This document shows positions 11,667 through 23,762 of a stretch of 64,000 nt of DNA, piece after piece (position 1 is the first letter of the stretch; the number at the start of each line of letters is the position of its first letter). A program made the position numbers and the translations under genes. The notes under the pieces are model-generated. The model did not search any database. It saw nothing but the letters and a program-made list of their open reading frames with translations, and was not told where the DNA came from. The stretch lies in assembly GCA_030386875.1 (NCBI GenBank), contig CM059562.1, positions 72,228,201 through 72,292,200 of the forward strand. Direction: 5' to 3'. Source of the DNA: Morinoia aosen (taxonomy: Eukaryota > Arthropoda > Malacostraca > Amphipoda > Talitridae).

Positions 11667-12038
11667 GGTGGCGATTTTCTCCAATTCACCTTTTCCAAAA
11701 CTCAAAATTTTGCGATCACTCAAATATTTTTCAAACCTACTCACTGTAAAACCTTTACTGAAACTTTGAAATTAATTGAGTGAACACACCAGAATTTTCT
11801 CACTCAAACTTATCACTTTTATAACCACTTTCACTTTCTTGATCTATATGGCCGTGTGCTTGCTGGCTTCTCACACCGGAACACAGAAAATCATCACTAC
11901 GAGACATGTACCTCTACTGAATTTCTGTACGTTTTGCACATGAAATAACTACGCAAAAAAAAAAAAATACAATGCAACTGTCATACTACACTCACAAAAT
12001 ATTACAAAGCGATCGCGTTGATCTTTGCCAAATTGAGA
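11667..12038 (-). other. 5' leader of the Ty3/gypsy element with candidate primer site
   Basis: This untranslated stretch lies between the 5' LTR and the gag ATG. A primer binding site would start with TGG on the minus strand; the best candidate is at 12013-12030 (TGGCAAAGATCAACGCGA), eight bases from the LTR edge. I cannot match it to a particular tRNA, so the position is provisional. Confidence 0.5.
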
Positions 12039-13513
12039 TGTCACGAGAAGGCTGTCTGCCTCGTCTCTCATTAATTTACACTAATGAGAAGACCGAATGC
12101 TCGCTTGAGGGGTTGGCATACCTCAATGAAATGCACAGGAAACACAAGGAAAATTTATGGGCAAGCCAAACAAATCAATACTGCTACAAAATGTGTATAC
12201 TAAAATTGGGCAGTACTCACCGATGTACGTTGAACTCGACTTACTCAATGCGCGTTTTCCAGAGCGCATCAATTATGATGAGGGGCTGCTTGCTACTAAA
12301 TTTGGGGGGGATTTTATACACGTGAAAATTCACTTAATTTATAATTTACGGCAATACCTCATACAGAACACCGATAAGCACACGCAATGTACGGCATTAG
12401 AACTGGTGTAGATTGAGCAATGGAATTCTAGAAATTTCATGTGTTAACAGCTTACATAACAGAATGACAATAAATGCTACCGCTGGCCAGCTTCCCCATA
12501 TATTGCTCCTACATAAAATGCCACAAATGAGGCCTGCCAACATTTGCGTTCCCGCAGCACAGAAGGTGGTCTCACTTCAAACCACAGAATTGTTCTTTTA
12601 CAAACAGCTTCAGTTCAAATTTCTGTCTTGTGCACAGTACACAGAAAGTCCTTTGCGAAATGCTGATCCCGGCACTCCCGAGAATCTTCTTGCCTTGTAG
12701 TACGTTTAATCCAGTTAATCCAGTTAATCCAGTTTTACCTTCCCACTTCTCACGACGCCCGTCGACGCAGACTCAATTCACTCCCTCAGTAATGACGCTG
12801 TGCTCAAGAGCGCGGTTCTCTCCTTTTCCGTGCCGACCAATCGACTTTTGAAAGGGTATTCAGGGTCGTTTGTATTGGCTTAGAGCCTTTTGGCGTGAAC
12901 TTCTGACTCCGCCCTTATGAGGTTTCCCGGGATTCTCGCTGAGCGCCGTTGGCCCTTCTACATCTTTCCCCTGTATTTTTTTTTTTTTTTTGACAACACC
13001 TCTCGTGGAAACTGTATCGCTCTAAGGGTTCTCATGCTCAAGTGTTTGGACCCTTAAATCTGTCGACCACTGTGTTTGTAGTTTCGAGGCTTGTGCAATT
13101 AACCCTCACAGCATGCGGTACCCGCCGAGGGCCAGCAGACTGCTTGTATAGCCAAAAATCTTGAGAACATAATATACACAGCTATCGCCTGGACCAAGGC
13201 GTCAGCACTTTCGAACGTCTTAGTGCTCAACCGTTGAGATTGTTATTTCTCCCCTCTCGATAGAGTTACACACTCCCTGCCTGAAACAACACACCCTTTC
13301 TGAAACAACACACATCTAATGGTCGCCTACCCCTAACATTTATTTTAACCAAACATTTGGTGAAGAGACCCCTTCTGTGCCGCTGGGATTTGCAAAGACA
13401 TTTTACCGAACAAAATTTTAGGTAAGCATTGAGTGAGCACCAAAATTTATAACACACAATTACAAAAAAGGACATAAATTAGTTAAATTCCCAAAATTAA
13501 ATCTTTCCCAACA
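12039..13513 (-). repeat. 5' LTR of the Ty3/gypsy element (1475 bp)
   Basis: This LTR supplies the promoter and polyadenylation signals. It matches the 3' LTR except for one T in a homopolymer. It ends at the shared ACA; beyond it the sequence (TGTACATTAATT) differs from the internal side of the other LTR, which fixes the boundary. Confidence 0.95.
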
Positions 13514-13791
13514 TGTACATTAATTTTCGTTGCTCTCAATCCTAGTATTTCCTTGTACCTTACATTTTAAAATGTGACCATATTTAAAGGATAAATAATA
13601 TCTAGTTGTTGAAAGCTTTTGTAAGATAGTTTTTCATACGCGGGCTGAATGATATAAAACCATGACATTTTTTTTAACAACAACGAAAAGGAGCTCAAAA
13701 AGACTAACACGAAGTTTAAAAATAAAAGTCCCTTTTTTACATACTTATTTAAGAAGAACCCACCGCTAATCAAAAAGATCTTAGGTTAGCA

Positions 13792-14176
13792 ATTAGATTA
13801 GATAAGTTAATTTTAGCCTCCCTAAACGCAACAAAGAATTTCCAAAGAGCGGAAGAATGAAAGCACCATTTAGTACAGAGTTCAGAGAACACTGATTCTA
13901 TGCACCAAGTCTATTCCTACACAGTATCCCCCACACGTAGATACAGAAAGTAGCGAAGTCAGCCTATAAAACAAGATGAAAGTTAAAAAACATAGTTAGA
14001 GGTACTGAAAACACGGCAGCAATAAACTGAGAAAAGACCGTTGACATCGAAACAAGAAACATATTCTATTCAAACGAAAAGAAAGCCTACCCAACACTCA
14101 GCTCGAGACCTATTATATTCCTCTTTTGAGCGCTAATCCTAATAAACATAATAGTTGTACATATTCCCTGAGGGGC
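13792..14176 (-). mobile_element. SINE-like retroposon, family A, copy 1
   Basis: This is a diverged copy of the ~360-bp family defined by the exact insertion at 58941-59300. On the plus strand it opens with an ATTAGATTAGAT tail, then AGCCTCCCTAA, and closes with CCCTGAGGGG. The short direct repeat TAGGTTA on both sides is a plausible target duplication. Confidence 0.75.
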
Positions 14177-14988
14177 GTAGGTTATGAGGTCTTTTTATTC
14201 ACTTCCCTCGCCAAAAAAGTAGGTAATTTGTGGTAGAACGACTGATTTATTTACAAAACTAATCTTGGTGCCTCATGTCGCACACGCTGTGGCCGGTGGG
14301 AAGAGATACAATGTCTCTGCGATACACCGGTGAGGTGCGACAGCTCACACCTTGGCTTCGAGGTCAGTAGCCCTACTTTGCTCTGGCAGCCGCGAGCCAA
14401 AGATGCAAGGACGATCTCAATAGGTGCACGTATTGAAAATTCCGTAATACATGTTTACTAGGCGACAAACGAGTCTTATTTCTTAACTTGCGCTTTAATT
14501 GAAATTTTGGTTCACGTCGTTTTCAGGACCATAATTAAACAGAATTCAAATCAATATTACTGTCTGGTGAGAGGGCTGAATGCATTATATTGCGAAACAT
14601 AAAATAAATCTTTTACTTTGAGAGAACTTTATACTGCAGGGAAAAAATTCACTTCATGAATTTTACGGCATTCTGAAATGTATTTGAGCTTGCTCTCCGT
14701 AGGTCTATTTTTACTGATGCAGATACACGTTCATTTTCATTAAATTTGAAGAAATTTTGTGGCACCGAGAAATGTTAGGAGAGTGAGTATATGCTTTCCG
14801 ACACCGTGAATATTTTTTCTCAAATTATAGCCAAGTTTTTACCTCGACTACACAAATGCAAGGTAATTAAAAAGTTTTTACTAGGTTTGGGGAAATTAAG
14901 ATGAAAAATACGTGCCACAAATTATTAGGCCCGTATACATATAGTTGATGGGAATTGAAAAAAATCAAATGCTGGTCGCAATACGATT
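14177..14988. other. Intergenic DNA, nothing recognised
   Basis: AT-rich sequence with no open frame, motif or repeat that I can support. Confidence 0.5.
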
Positions 14989-15001
14989 ATATTACTCTAT
15001 T

Positions 15002-15381
15002 AATTGATTGATTATAAGTTAGTTTCAGGCACCCTTCCCACAACAAAAATATTCGAAGAAAGGCAGGATGAAGGCAATATTTGGAGTTATGGAGTTAAGG
15101 GAACGCAAAATCAATGCACAAGTGGTATTCCGACACAGGATCCCATGCGCAAAGAAACAGTAAGTTGAGGGTGAAGTTTGGAGACCGAGATAAAAGTTGA
15201 AGAACAATATCAGAGTTGGTAAAAAAGAGGACAGTAGTGAACTGAGAAAAGTGGTTCTTAACAAATGACGAAGAAATTTATTCCAACAAAAAGAAGGCTT
15301 ACTTAACTCACAGCGCGGGACCTTACATTACCCCCGTGAGAGGCTAATGCTCATAAATACAAGTTGTATCCCCCTGAGGGC
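15002..15381 (-). mobile_element. SINE-like retroposon, family A, copy 2
   Basis: It has the family body and the closing CCCCCTGAGGG, with a TTGATTGATT simple tail at the plus-strand left end. A 13-bp direct repeat (ATATTACTCTATT at 14989 and ATATTAGTCTGTT at 15382) differs at two positions and fits an aged target duplication. Confidence 0.8.
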
Positions 15382-15424
15382 ATATTAGTCTGTTTAAGGC
15401 TACACACCCGCAATAGAACCGATC

Positions 15425-15680
15425 TCATGGAAGAGAAGAAAGAAAAGAAACCATTTAATATAGACTGTAGAAATTGGGGAATCTATGCACAAGGTGTTCC
15501 AGCGCAAGATACGCGGCGCATAGGAACAGCAATGTAGGAAGGAAGAGAAAGAAGAGCAAAGAAGCACAAAAACTGGAAGAAGTAAGGTCGGCACTAAAGA
15601 TAGAAGTATCAGTCGCTCGATCCATGGCTGAGGTAACCTAACACCATCTCCTCTGAGGGGGCGCCGGTCTGTATAGAATG
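15425..15680 (-). mobile_element. SINE-like retroposon, subfamily A' copy
   Basis: The central body (words such as GGAATCTATGCACAAGGTGTTCC and GCGCATAGGAACAG, split here by reading along 15478-15525) is shared with family A, but the head near 15610-15680 is different. The same alternative head occurs at 47100-47181. On the minus strand the head contains GGATCGAGCGAC, which resembles a pol III B box, but I do not treat that as proven. Confidence 0.6.
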
Positions 15681-15773
15681 TGAGAGACAAACCTAAGTAA
15701 CCTACGCCTACTGCGTATCCTGTGCCTCCTGAGGAGCAATGCGATGTAAGATTTACTTAACAGTCACGATTTC

Positions 15774-16010
15774 CTTAAACTTTACTATTTGTCCCATTAT
15801 CTTGCCCTATTATTACCCTCAACTATCATGCCCTTATCCTACCCTAAACTTCACTGCTTGTCCCATAACCATGCCCCAATATTACCCTAAGCTTTACTAT
15901 TTGGCCCATTTTCTCGCTCTAATACTACCCTAAATTTTACTATTTGTCCCATTATTTTAATCTAATATTACCCTAAACTTTACTCATTTTCCTATTTTCA
16001 TGCCTTAATA
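15774..16010. repeat. 43-bp tandem repeat, about five copies
   Basis: The word CCCTAAACTTTAC and variants recur at 15842, 15885, 15928 and 15971, exactly 43 bp apart, each followed by a TTTGTCCCATT-like word. Less regular copies lie at 15774-15841. Confidence 0.8.
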
Positions 16011-19000
16011 TTTACATAAAGTTAAAATGTAATTTCTCGAATAGATATAACGACTTATTTGGTACTCATAAATACATGTAGTTAGGTTTAAAGAGATAAG
16101 GTTATGTAGGCGTCAATATATGTATGCTAACGAGTAAGTAGATGACATCTTGCAATTGCAGATAAAATAGCGTGGGAACTCGCCGTCAATATAACGCCAA
16201 TTCCTTCCCGTCAATTGCGATGCGGTATTTTTCTAGTATGTGCTCGTATTTTGTTTGCTTTTGTTACGAATGATATATTTCGATGAACAATGCGAGATAA
16301 AGGTAAGCAATATTCTTTAAAATACTAAAGAAAAAATAATAGAAAGAAAATATTCATCTTAATTATATCACATTAATAATATGAATAAAAAACTATGTAT
16401 AAAAAGTTACGTCTTTAATAGAGCAAGAAAAACAAGTGTTATTGATAACTATGAGAGGCTGAAGCAAACAAAGAAGACATCGAGCTACTAACAAAAACAG
16501 CTAAATTCGAGGCCACAACAAACGGAAAAAAATTCTTGGCATCGGAATAACCCGAGTCGACGAAGCTGACCTAGATCCCTGCAGTGAGGGGCGTGTGTAG
16601 TAGCGTGTACACGTTTAAAAGGAGGTATATAAAAGTCAACGCTTCTCGTCAAGATAGCGTGCCTACCTACGCGTGAATGAAGTAGGTGATAGAATGTAAA
16701 TCACTTTCACCCATTCTGGCAATACTGACCTTCTCAGAGTTTACCTCGTGAGTACTGAATGCCCTGCGATCTTCGGTCTAACGCGCGTTGGCTTATTGCA
16801 TTGAATGACACAATGTATCCATGAAACGTTATTATACATCTGGAACAATAATTGCTTATCGATCACTAGAACACGAGATGTAAAAGTCATATGAAGAAGT
16901 TCGGGTTCTTCATTATCAACAAGTTTAGGGCAGTGTGTCCATAAATAGGGATATAGTGTGACCTTCGTTCATGAAGGAATGGCAATGGTGAAATTCTGTG
17001 AAGTAAGATCGAAGTGAATAATTGCATAACATCTACTGATAAGAAAAAATTCACATGATGTGATTCTGCTAATCATCTTTTGTGTTTAATATCAGTGGGA
17101 AATATATATAAAAGTGCGATTTAGTGATCAATTCGGAGCTATTTCCCGTATATGTGCAATTCGATGTAAATCAATTATTTTTAAGCAACCAGTACTGATT
17201 AATATTATATACAGATCAAGTATAAAATAAATTAATTTCAATCAATGTAAATATTTAAAGAAATCGAATCAGGAAAATCAGTAATCTATTTCGACCTTCA
17301 AATTATACTTTCCGTTTTAAAATATCTCCACCTGTGCTAAATCTCAGCGTACGAAAATTTCAAATGCAGTAAAATGTTTCTGCAAACGATAGAGTTTCTA
17401 ACTTACTTGAGCTGTATCATAACAACTCATGGTCCAATCCTCGTTCTTTTGTCATGACAATGTCCTGATCGAGAATAACTGTTTTCAGTTGACAACATTT
17501 AGCGGACGGAATCCATTCTATCTTCGGATTTTGTCGAACTGCATAAAAAGATGCATCATTCAATTCCACTAACTCTCTCACATATAATTATGCCATACAA
17601 TTTATCTCTTACTAAAATTGAAGGGTCGAAAGCCGAAATGTAATACACAAATTCTCCTAGGATATCGTCCATTTTCTTTTAAGACTTCATTTGCGTTCAA
17701 AACCTCATGTAAAAATTTACTTATAATCTAAATTATCAGAAGACACACTCTTTTCTTCATCCATTAAGAGTACGTGCATTTAACGATATTAAATTTTAAC
17801 GTAGGCGCCGGGACACCCGACAAAATCATCAGTTCATGAAAACTATTAGTAGGCGACAACAATGTCCAACTGCTCAAATTGAACATTATACGCCAAACGA
17901 AAATCAATCAAATTAACTAGCTATTGCACTTAGAAACATCTAGGGACTAGCAATGTACAAGTTATTTTTTGACGGATGTACATAGAAATGAGTCCATATA
18001 CAAACGCACATACTTTAAAATACTGCACAAATAAGCTTTCAAATAATAAAATTAAACTTAATAAAGGGGAAATAAGATCATTAGCCTCAGCAATGGTGCA
18101 CATTTAATATTTTTGTTCTATTTTGCAAGACACAATCGTGAGAAATCTATGAAAAATACAGAAGGATGAAAAAGCAACGTAATATTGATGGGGCCACTGA
18201 AACGAGACATACAGCTGATTGGTGAAATATAAAGCGCCGATTCCGCTTTAGGAAGCGGAGGGATACTAGACATCAAGGCCATTTATTAAATTTTAACAAA
18301 GAATTAAGCAACGCCAACCAGAACGACCTATTGCTTATCCTTCTCCAAATAAACTTGATAAATCAGCATACCCGCAATCAGCGTCAAGTGCACCACGTGC
18401 GCTACAGAACAACTTACTATTAACTCATTATTAAAAAATTACTCCACAATTTCGACACTTTAAATGACATTGTTTTAGCACAATGGATGATAGCAAACTT
18501 CTCCCACCAGCCCTGTCAGGATCAGCATTCTACTTGTATCAGCCCTGTCACGAATAGCATACCACTCCAAACAATCGAAGCGCGTCAAAAATTTAGCTTC
18601 AACGCTAATTATATTTCAACAATTGATATTTTCAAGGTTCAGGGATCCCAAAGAGCATACCTCGAAGAGCATCAGGGAATATCAAATCATAAGGCCCAGA
18701 ATGGCAGTGCCAAGGGGCGAGTGGGGCATAAAGACAGGGTAAGAATGTGACATTGAAGGCTGAAGCTCGGGGTCAAATTCCTATCCAAAAGTAGGCGAAG
18801 ACAGATAAGAAAACAAAGAACAGCTGTTGCCGTCTCCGACAGAGAAAAGCAATGTTCGAGTGCTAGTCAGATGTTGAGTGTGTACTTGAACCTCTAAGCT
18901 ATTTGAGGAGTGTAGTATTATGATGGTCAAAGAATTCATTCTATTGGTACGTTGCCCAAAAAATGACAGTTGAACAGTTAGTCGACTTCCAGCATATTGA

Positions 19001-19289
19001 AATAGTAATGCTCACGAACATTGCAAGTAATTACTTTCATGAAGCAATGAATAGAACAGTTCGGGTTGTTCGACACGGTTGTTTGATAAGAAGTTCTAAC
19101 GCCACAAAACATTTCCTTTTTTTATCGCTTATCTAACGAATTTCTTTTTTAACTCAAATCGTCCAAGGAGAATAGCTTGAGTACGTACGTTTTGCTATTA
19201 ATTTCTTTATCTAGTGTGTTTAAAAGCAATAAAATAGTTATTTTTCACGCAATGCTAGTCGAGCTGTCTTAACCTTCACACACGCTTAG
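16011..19289. other. Intergenic DNA, no gene recognised
   Basis: About 3.3 kb without a supported feature. A TATA-like word (TATATAAAAG, 16626-16635) is present but has no gene downstream. The open frame at 18487-18750 has no recognisable domain. Confidence 0.5.
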
Positions 19290-19661
19290 ACTAGATTACA
19301 TTATAAATTAGCCTTATTCTCCCTCACAACAAAAAAGGTGTTCCATGGGATAAAAGAAGAAGGTACCATTAAGTATGAAAAATTAATGGAAGGGAAAATC
19401 GATGATCGAGGTAAGTTGCGATACCCGGCGTATAGCAACAGTAGGATTTAAAGAATTTCATGAAACCTGAAAATTTTTTAAAAAACTCAATAAGTGCTAA
19501 AAAAAGACGACTGTGAGGAAAGACAATATTCTGTAACAAACCAAAATCCTCATCAACTTTACTGAAAAGAAGGCCAACCTAACATTCAACTCGGGACCAC
19601 GCATCTTCCCCCTGAGAAAAGGTACTGATTTCCATATGCGCAGTATTTGTATTCCTGAGGA
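19290..19661 (-). mobile_element. SINE-like retroposon, family A, copy 3 (strongly diverged)
   Basis: It is recognised by CTCCCTCACAACAAAAAAGGTGTTCC near 19317-19342 (positions only partly matching the family), GGCCAACCTAACATTCAACTCGGGACC near 19572-19598, and a closing ATTCCTGAGGAT. It is more decayed than the other copies and its edges are approximate. Confidence 0.6.
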
Positions 19662-19829
19662 TTTCAAACACCCTTTCGCAAGTGACTTCATTCGTACGCT
19701 TGATGGTTATGTGCAGTATTAAATATTTTAAATAGCAAAGATTCGTGCCGTTTTCATGCGCATTGATGAAAATCGAGCGCAATTAATACAAACTATGAGT
19801 CGCGTAGACAAACCCACGCTTTCCTATCA

Positions 19830-20078
19830 TCACCAAACAATACTACAGCAATGATAAACATGTCTGGAGAGCGACCAACACTGCAACAATGATAAATAAC
19901 ATGTCTGGAGAGCGACCAACACTACAACAATGATAAACAACATGTCTGGAGAGCGACCAACACTGCAACAATGATAAGCAACATGTCTGGAGAGCGACCA
20001 ACACTGCAACAATAATGAATAACATGTCTGGAGAGCGACCAACACTACAACAATGATAAACAACATGTCTCGGGAGCG
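19830..20078. repeat. 41-bp minisatellite, six copies
   Basis: TGTCTGGAGAGCGACC recurs at 19861, 19902, 19943, 19984 and 20025 and in altered form at 20066, always 41 bp apart, separated by AACACTACAACAATGATAAA-like words. Long minus-strand open frames across it arise from the repeat and are not genes. Confidence 0.9.
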
Positions 20079-20228
20079 ATGTCTCGTGTGGCTTGCAAGC
20101 TGCGATCGGAAGCAGGAAGGAAGTTTCGACGCGCAGCTCCAGCTGACCCAACCTTCACTTGAGCCCAGCGCGCGAGTGAAGTATGGGACTTCTTGCCCGT
20201 GACCTTCTATGTATAACACGGCTCCTTA

Positions 20229-20245
20229 TCCCACCGCTGCCACCA
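20229..20245 (-). other. tRNA-Leu 3'-end-like fragment including CCA
   Basis: The plus-strand sequence TCCCACCGCTGCCACCA equals the 3' end of tRNA-Leu (AAG/UAG type) with the post-transcriptional CCA, as far as I can recall that tRNA. The same word forms the primer site of the LTR element at 45499-45520. It may be a fossil primer site of a related element or a reverse-transcribed tRNA fragment. No LTR is visible next to it. Confidence 0.45.
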
Positions 20246-21873
20246 TTAATTAACAACAGAGATTAATACTCAGTCGAAGAATTTTTTGAAGTATTCGATG
20301 ACACGAGTACGGAGTACAGGTCATCTCACAGCTATAACGTGTGATGAAAATCGTGTTTTTGCTCGTATAGAAGTGGGAAGAATCGAGGATGTTCGTTAAA
20401 TGAGCGAAGAAAAGATTCGAGAGCATAAACCTATATTTTTCATTCTGTCTAATAATTTGGACCCCAATGGTATACGTGAAAAATTAAATGAGTGTGAAGA
20501 GCTCTTTAACAATATGTGAGCATGAACAAACGAATTGCATTGACGAGGACAAGTAGGATTCAAATTGTATGTATGGCGTTCATTTACAAATAATATTTAG
20601 TAAGGGAATAAAAAAGTACCGTGGCAAATGCATATACTAAATGGCAGTGTAATATCGAAATGAATGGAATGACGGATTAAAAAATATCCAAGTTTATATC
20701 CATTTCCTCAAATTTGAAGTGCACGCTGTGATGTGTCTGCTCACAAAAAGCTATTTTGCTTTAAATTTTAGGGATTTTTTTTTCTGATAATTTAACGTTT
20801 ATGAACTTATATGGAAGCGCCACATAAATATTATACGCCGAAGAGAACCGTGATTAAAATAAAACGACTTATGAGTAATTTTGCTACATTAATTAAACTC
20901 GACAATACTCGATCATTGAGCCATGGTGTGTGCAGAAAATACTCCGTTAAATTTCTCATGAGAACGTGGGCAAAGCAATAACTTTGATATTTCAGCCATT
21001 GATTCACGATACTTCAAACAGAGTTCAGCACAACTTTCATCATCACAAAGCGCATGAAATGAAGAGGTAAAATGTTCTCGCAAGAGCTAGTCTCCCACAC
21101 CGATATTTCAGCCTTGAACCTTCTGCAGGGTTCACTGCGACCTTCCATGAGGCCTCAAAAACGGGAAGGCTTTTAAGACTTACACGAGCTACAAAGAAGA
21201 TGAGAGCGTATGATCGCGGAAAACGATTTCTTACTTCCTGATAATAGCGGATTTCTATTTTTTTAATGAAAATATGGACAGAATGAGCGGACATCGCTTT
21301 GAGGACATCCCCTAAAACAATAAACAATATGACACTCAAAAATTCCAATGTCCATGCAGATAAGTGTCGGTAGAATCTAGAAGACAGACATTGTGAAAGT
21401 ATAAATTAAGGCGATTCTGCTCAAAACAATACGAACATTCGGCGACCGTCTGCCAATTTCATAGGATGACGCAGTAGAGAAAGTAATCAAAAATATGCTA
21501 CTGAGGAAGTGATATAATGGGAGCCTAAAACAAATCCATTAACATTCGATTCTGTAAACTTAAAATGAATCAAACGATTTATGTTTCATATTAAATGATA
21601 CTTCTCATAGACAACTATGCTTCATAATTATTGGTAGGTATTCAAGTAAGGCAAAAAGAGTAATTCAGTAAATTGCCTTTCACTCGTAGGGTCTTTTTCA
21701 TCGACGGAAAAGTTTCGGGCTCACCAGAAGGAAGGGCTAATCCTACTTACAAAAAGCTCAGTCCCCAAGATATGTCAGGGGGTAATCCGTGTTGCTGCGC
21801 TCTCTCTCTGGCAGTGTGGACAAATTTAATGTACAGCAGGACACACCAGCACATAGCGAATATTGTGATGTTT
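20246..21873. other. Intergenic DNA, no gene recognised
   Basis: A minus-strand frame of 101 codons (21043-21348) has hydrophobic stretches but no motif I recognise and no supporting signals. Nothing else is evident. Confidence 0.45.
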
Positions 21874-22125
21874 TCTATCCCAGAGCATACATCAATGTAA
21901 AAACCATGAGACTTGAGTCAAAGATTTAAATTTAAATTTAAAGTGCTTAACGGCAATCCAAATCTCAGCCTACTGTTGCACGCTGAGGGAGCCTTGAGTG
22001 AAGTTTTCTCTCCCAGAGCATGCTACAATGTATAAAGACCATGAGACTCGAGCCGAAAAATGAAACTTAAATTTAAAATGCTTAACGACAAGCCGAAGCT
22101 AAGCCCACTGTCGCAACTGTTCCGT
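21874..22125. repeat. ~133-bp tandem duplication
   Basis: Copy one (21874-22006) and copy two (22007-22125) share CCCAGAGCAT, CATGAGACT, CTTAACG and CCACTGT-type words in the same order, with moderate divergence. Confidence 0.75.
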
Positions 22126-22461
22126 CCAACCACGGTCGGGTGACAAAGCAGAACAAGAGAGCTTCCGTCTCCCCAGAGGGCAGGTCACAACCTCGACCGA
22201 CTTACCCACACCCACGATCGTGTCACGACTCTCCGAACTCCTTTCTCTTGCCTCGGAGGCTGGGGAACCACAGCGGGGGCGAGTGGTCGATCCAGTTTCT
22301 CCACCACTATTTTTTTTTCGTAAGTACCAAACCTCGTTAGGATGTTCCTTGAGCCAAGCTAAGTCGCGTTTAAAAAGGTGCATTGGATTATGGATTAATT
22401 TGATTTAGTTATGGGTATAATTGAAATAATTGAAGGTGGTCTTCCGAAAGGCGAGGTTTGT

Positions 22462-22800
22462 TGAGTTAGATGTTGGTTTAACCCTCCCTAACCGCAACAA
22501 AGGCGTTCCAAAGAGAGGAAGGAAGAATGAGCTATTTAGTATACACTTGAAGGAATGCGGAATCTACTCTCAAGGTCCATAGAAATAGTAAGTTGAGAAA
22601 GAAGTGTATGAAAAAGATAAAAATTGGAGAAGAATGTTGTAGATGCTGAAAAATAGAACAGCAGTGCACCGAAAAAAAAGATGGTCCGTAATAAAATAAA
22701 ATACCTTTTCTATTTCAACAAAAGGAAGGCCTTCCTAACTTTTAGCACGGAAACTCACGTATTCCCTCTAGCACCACAGAAATCCTATGCTTTAGACATA
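22462..22800 (-). mobile_element. SINE-like retroposon, family A, copy 4
   Basis: It carries the family words CCTCCCTAACCGCAACAAAG, AACAGCAGTGCACCGAAAA and AAGATGGTCCGTAA, in the same order as the other copies. The closing CCCTGAGGGG end is lost or decayed, so the right boundary is approximate. Confidence 0.75.
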
Positions 22801-23762
22801 CCATGCATTCAGAGTCTCACACATCAAGATGCCGAGCGCTAGGATGGCTTCGCGTATTATCAAACATACATTTTAATAATTAACTATTATTCCCGATAGG
22901 ACAGTATCTTCTTTCTGATAAAATTCTACTGTTGAAATCATGCCAGCATTCCCTAAATTTGCCACACAATCGATTAAAAAGTTCACAAATTCGAAGCTAG
23001 ATCACCAAAATTAACACGGCGAGTTGAAGACACAAGGTCGAGAGCCACACCACACAGAAATCGGACGTCGTCTCCGACGGAGGAAGAAGTTTTTCTGGCG
23101 TACGTAGGCGCTCGTCCAGACACGTAACTCACACTCGTGCTTCCGCGTACGGGCTCAGCCTCAGGCAGGATGCCTTCAACTTGCATAATGCGACGTCTTA
23201 ACATAGCCGTAATTTTCCAGCTGCAGCAGTTTCCGGCAATGTGAACATGATCAGATTATCGAGATTCAAATGTGAGATAGTCCCCGCGCTTCCAAGAGCT
23301 GCGTGACGGGTTGTCCACCGTTTTAATGATACGAGAATCTTGAAGAAATATATTTAAATTGATCGACATATAAATTAAAGATGAAGTTATCGCTGGAATT
23401 TCTTGCAGATAATACTTAAATTGCGTATTCAGCAGTAAAGAACTAACTCAATCTTCTTATTCTTAATTTAACGCATTTGTAGCTCCGTTCAATTTTATGC
23501 ATAGTTTACCCATTAAAACATTGATAGCTGATGGCGCGTCTCACACAAAGCATACGTGTATAATTTAAGTTAAAGTTTTCACATTCCCCCACTTAGGGTC
23601 ATGAATCTCGCGTGATTTCCGCGTTGCAATTTCATACTTCTCGTATTCCACTTTTTGTTAGCATCAGTGACCCCCAATGAAATGAGTATCTCCAAATAAA
23701 GACTTGACCCGTATCATTACGCGCATGAAATGTTCCTTGAACAGATATAACTAGAAGCAAAT
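22801..23762. other. Intergenic DNA, no gene recognised
   Basis: The stretch 22990-23170 is richer in CG than its surroundings and holds a 73-codon minus-strand frame without a recognisable domain. Confidence 0.45.

Larger units (their letters stand above)
2888..13513 (-). mobile_element. Complete Ty3/gypsy LTR retrotransposon
   Basis: A 10,626-bp element read on the minus strand: 5' LTR at 12039-13513, leader with candidate primer site, gag, pol (protease, RT, RNase H, integrase), a long 3' non-coding part, polypurine tract and 3' LTR at 2888-4363. Domain order (integrase after RNase H) places it in Ty3/gypsy rather than Ty1/copia. Both LTRs are bounded by TG...CA. The only LTR difference I found is 17 versus 16 T in a poly-T run, so insertion was recent, and gag and pol are uninterrupted, so it may be autonomous. 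No env-like frame is present. The flanks (TGGA on the left, TGTA on the right) do not give a perfect target duplication. Confidence 0.96.

Noticed and set aside
16626..16655. TATATAAAAG with an initiator-like word about 25 bases later
   Set aside because: No gene follows it, and such words are common in AT-rich DNA.
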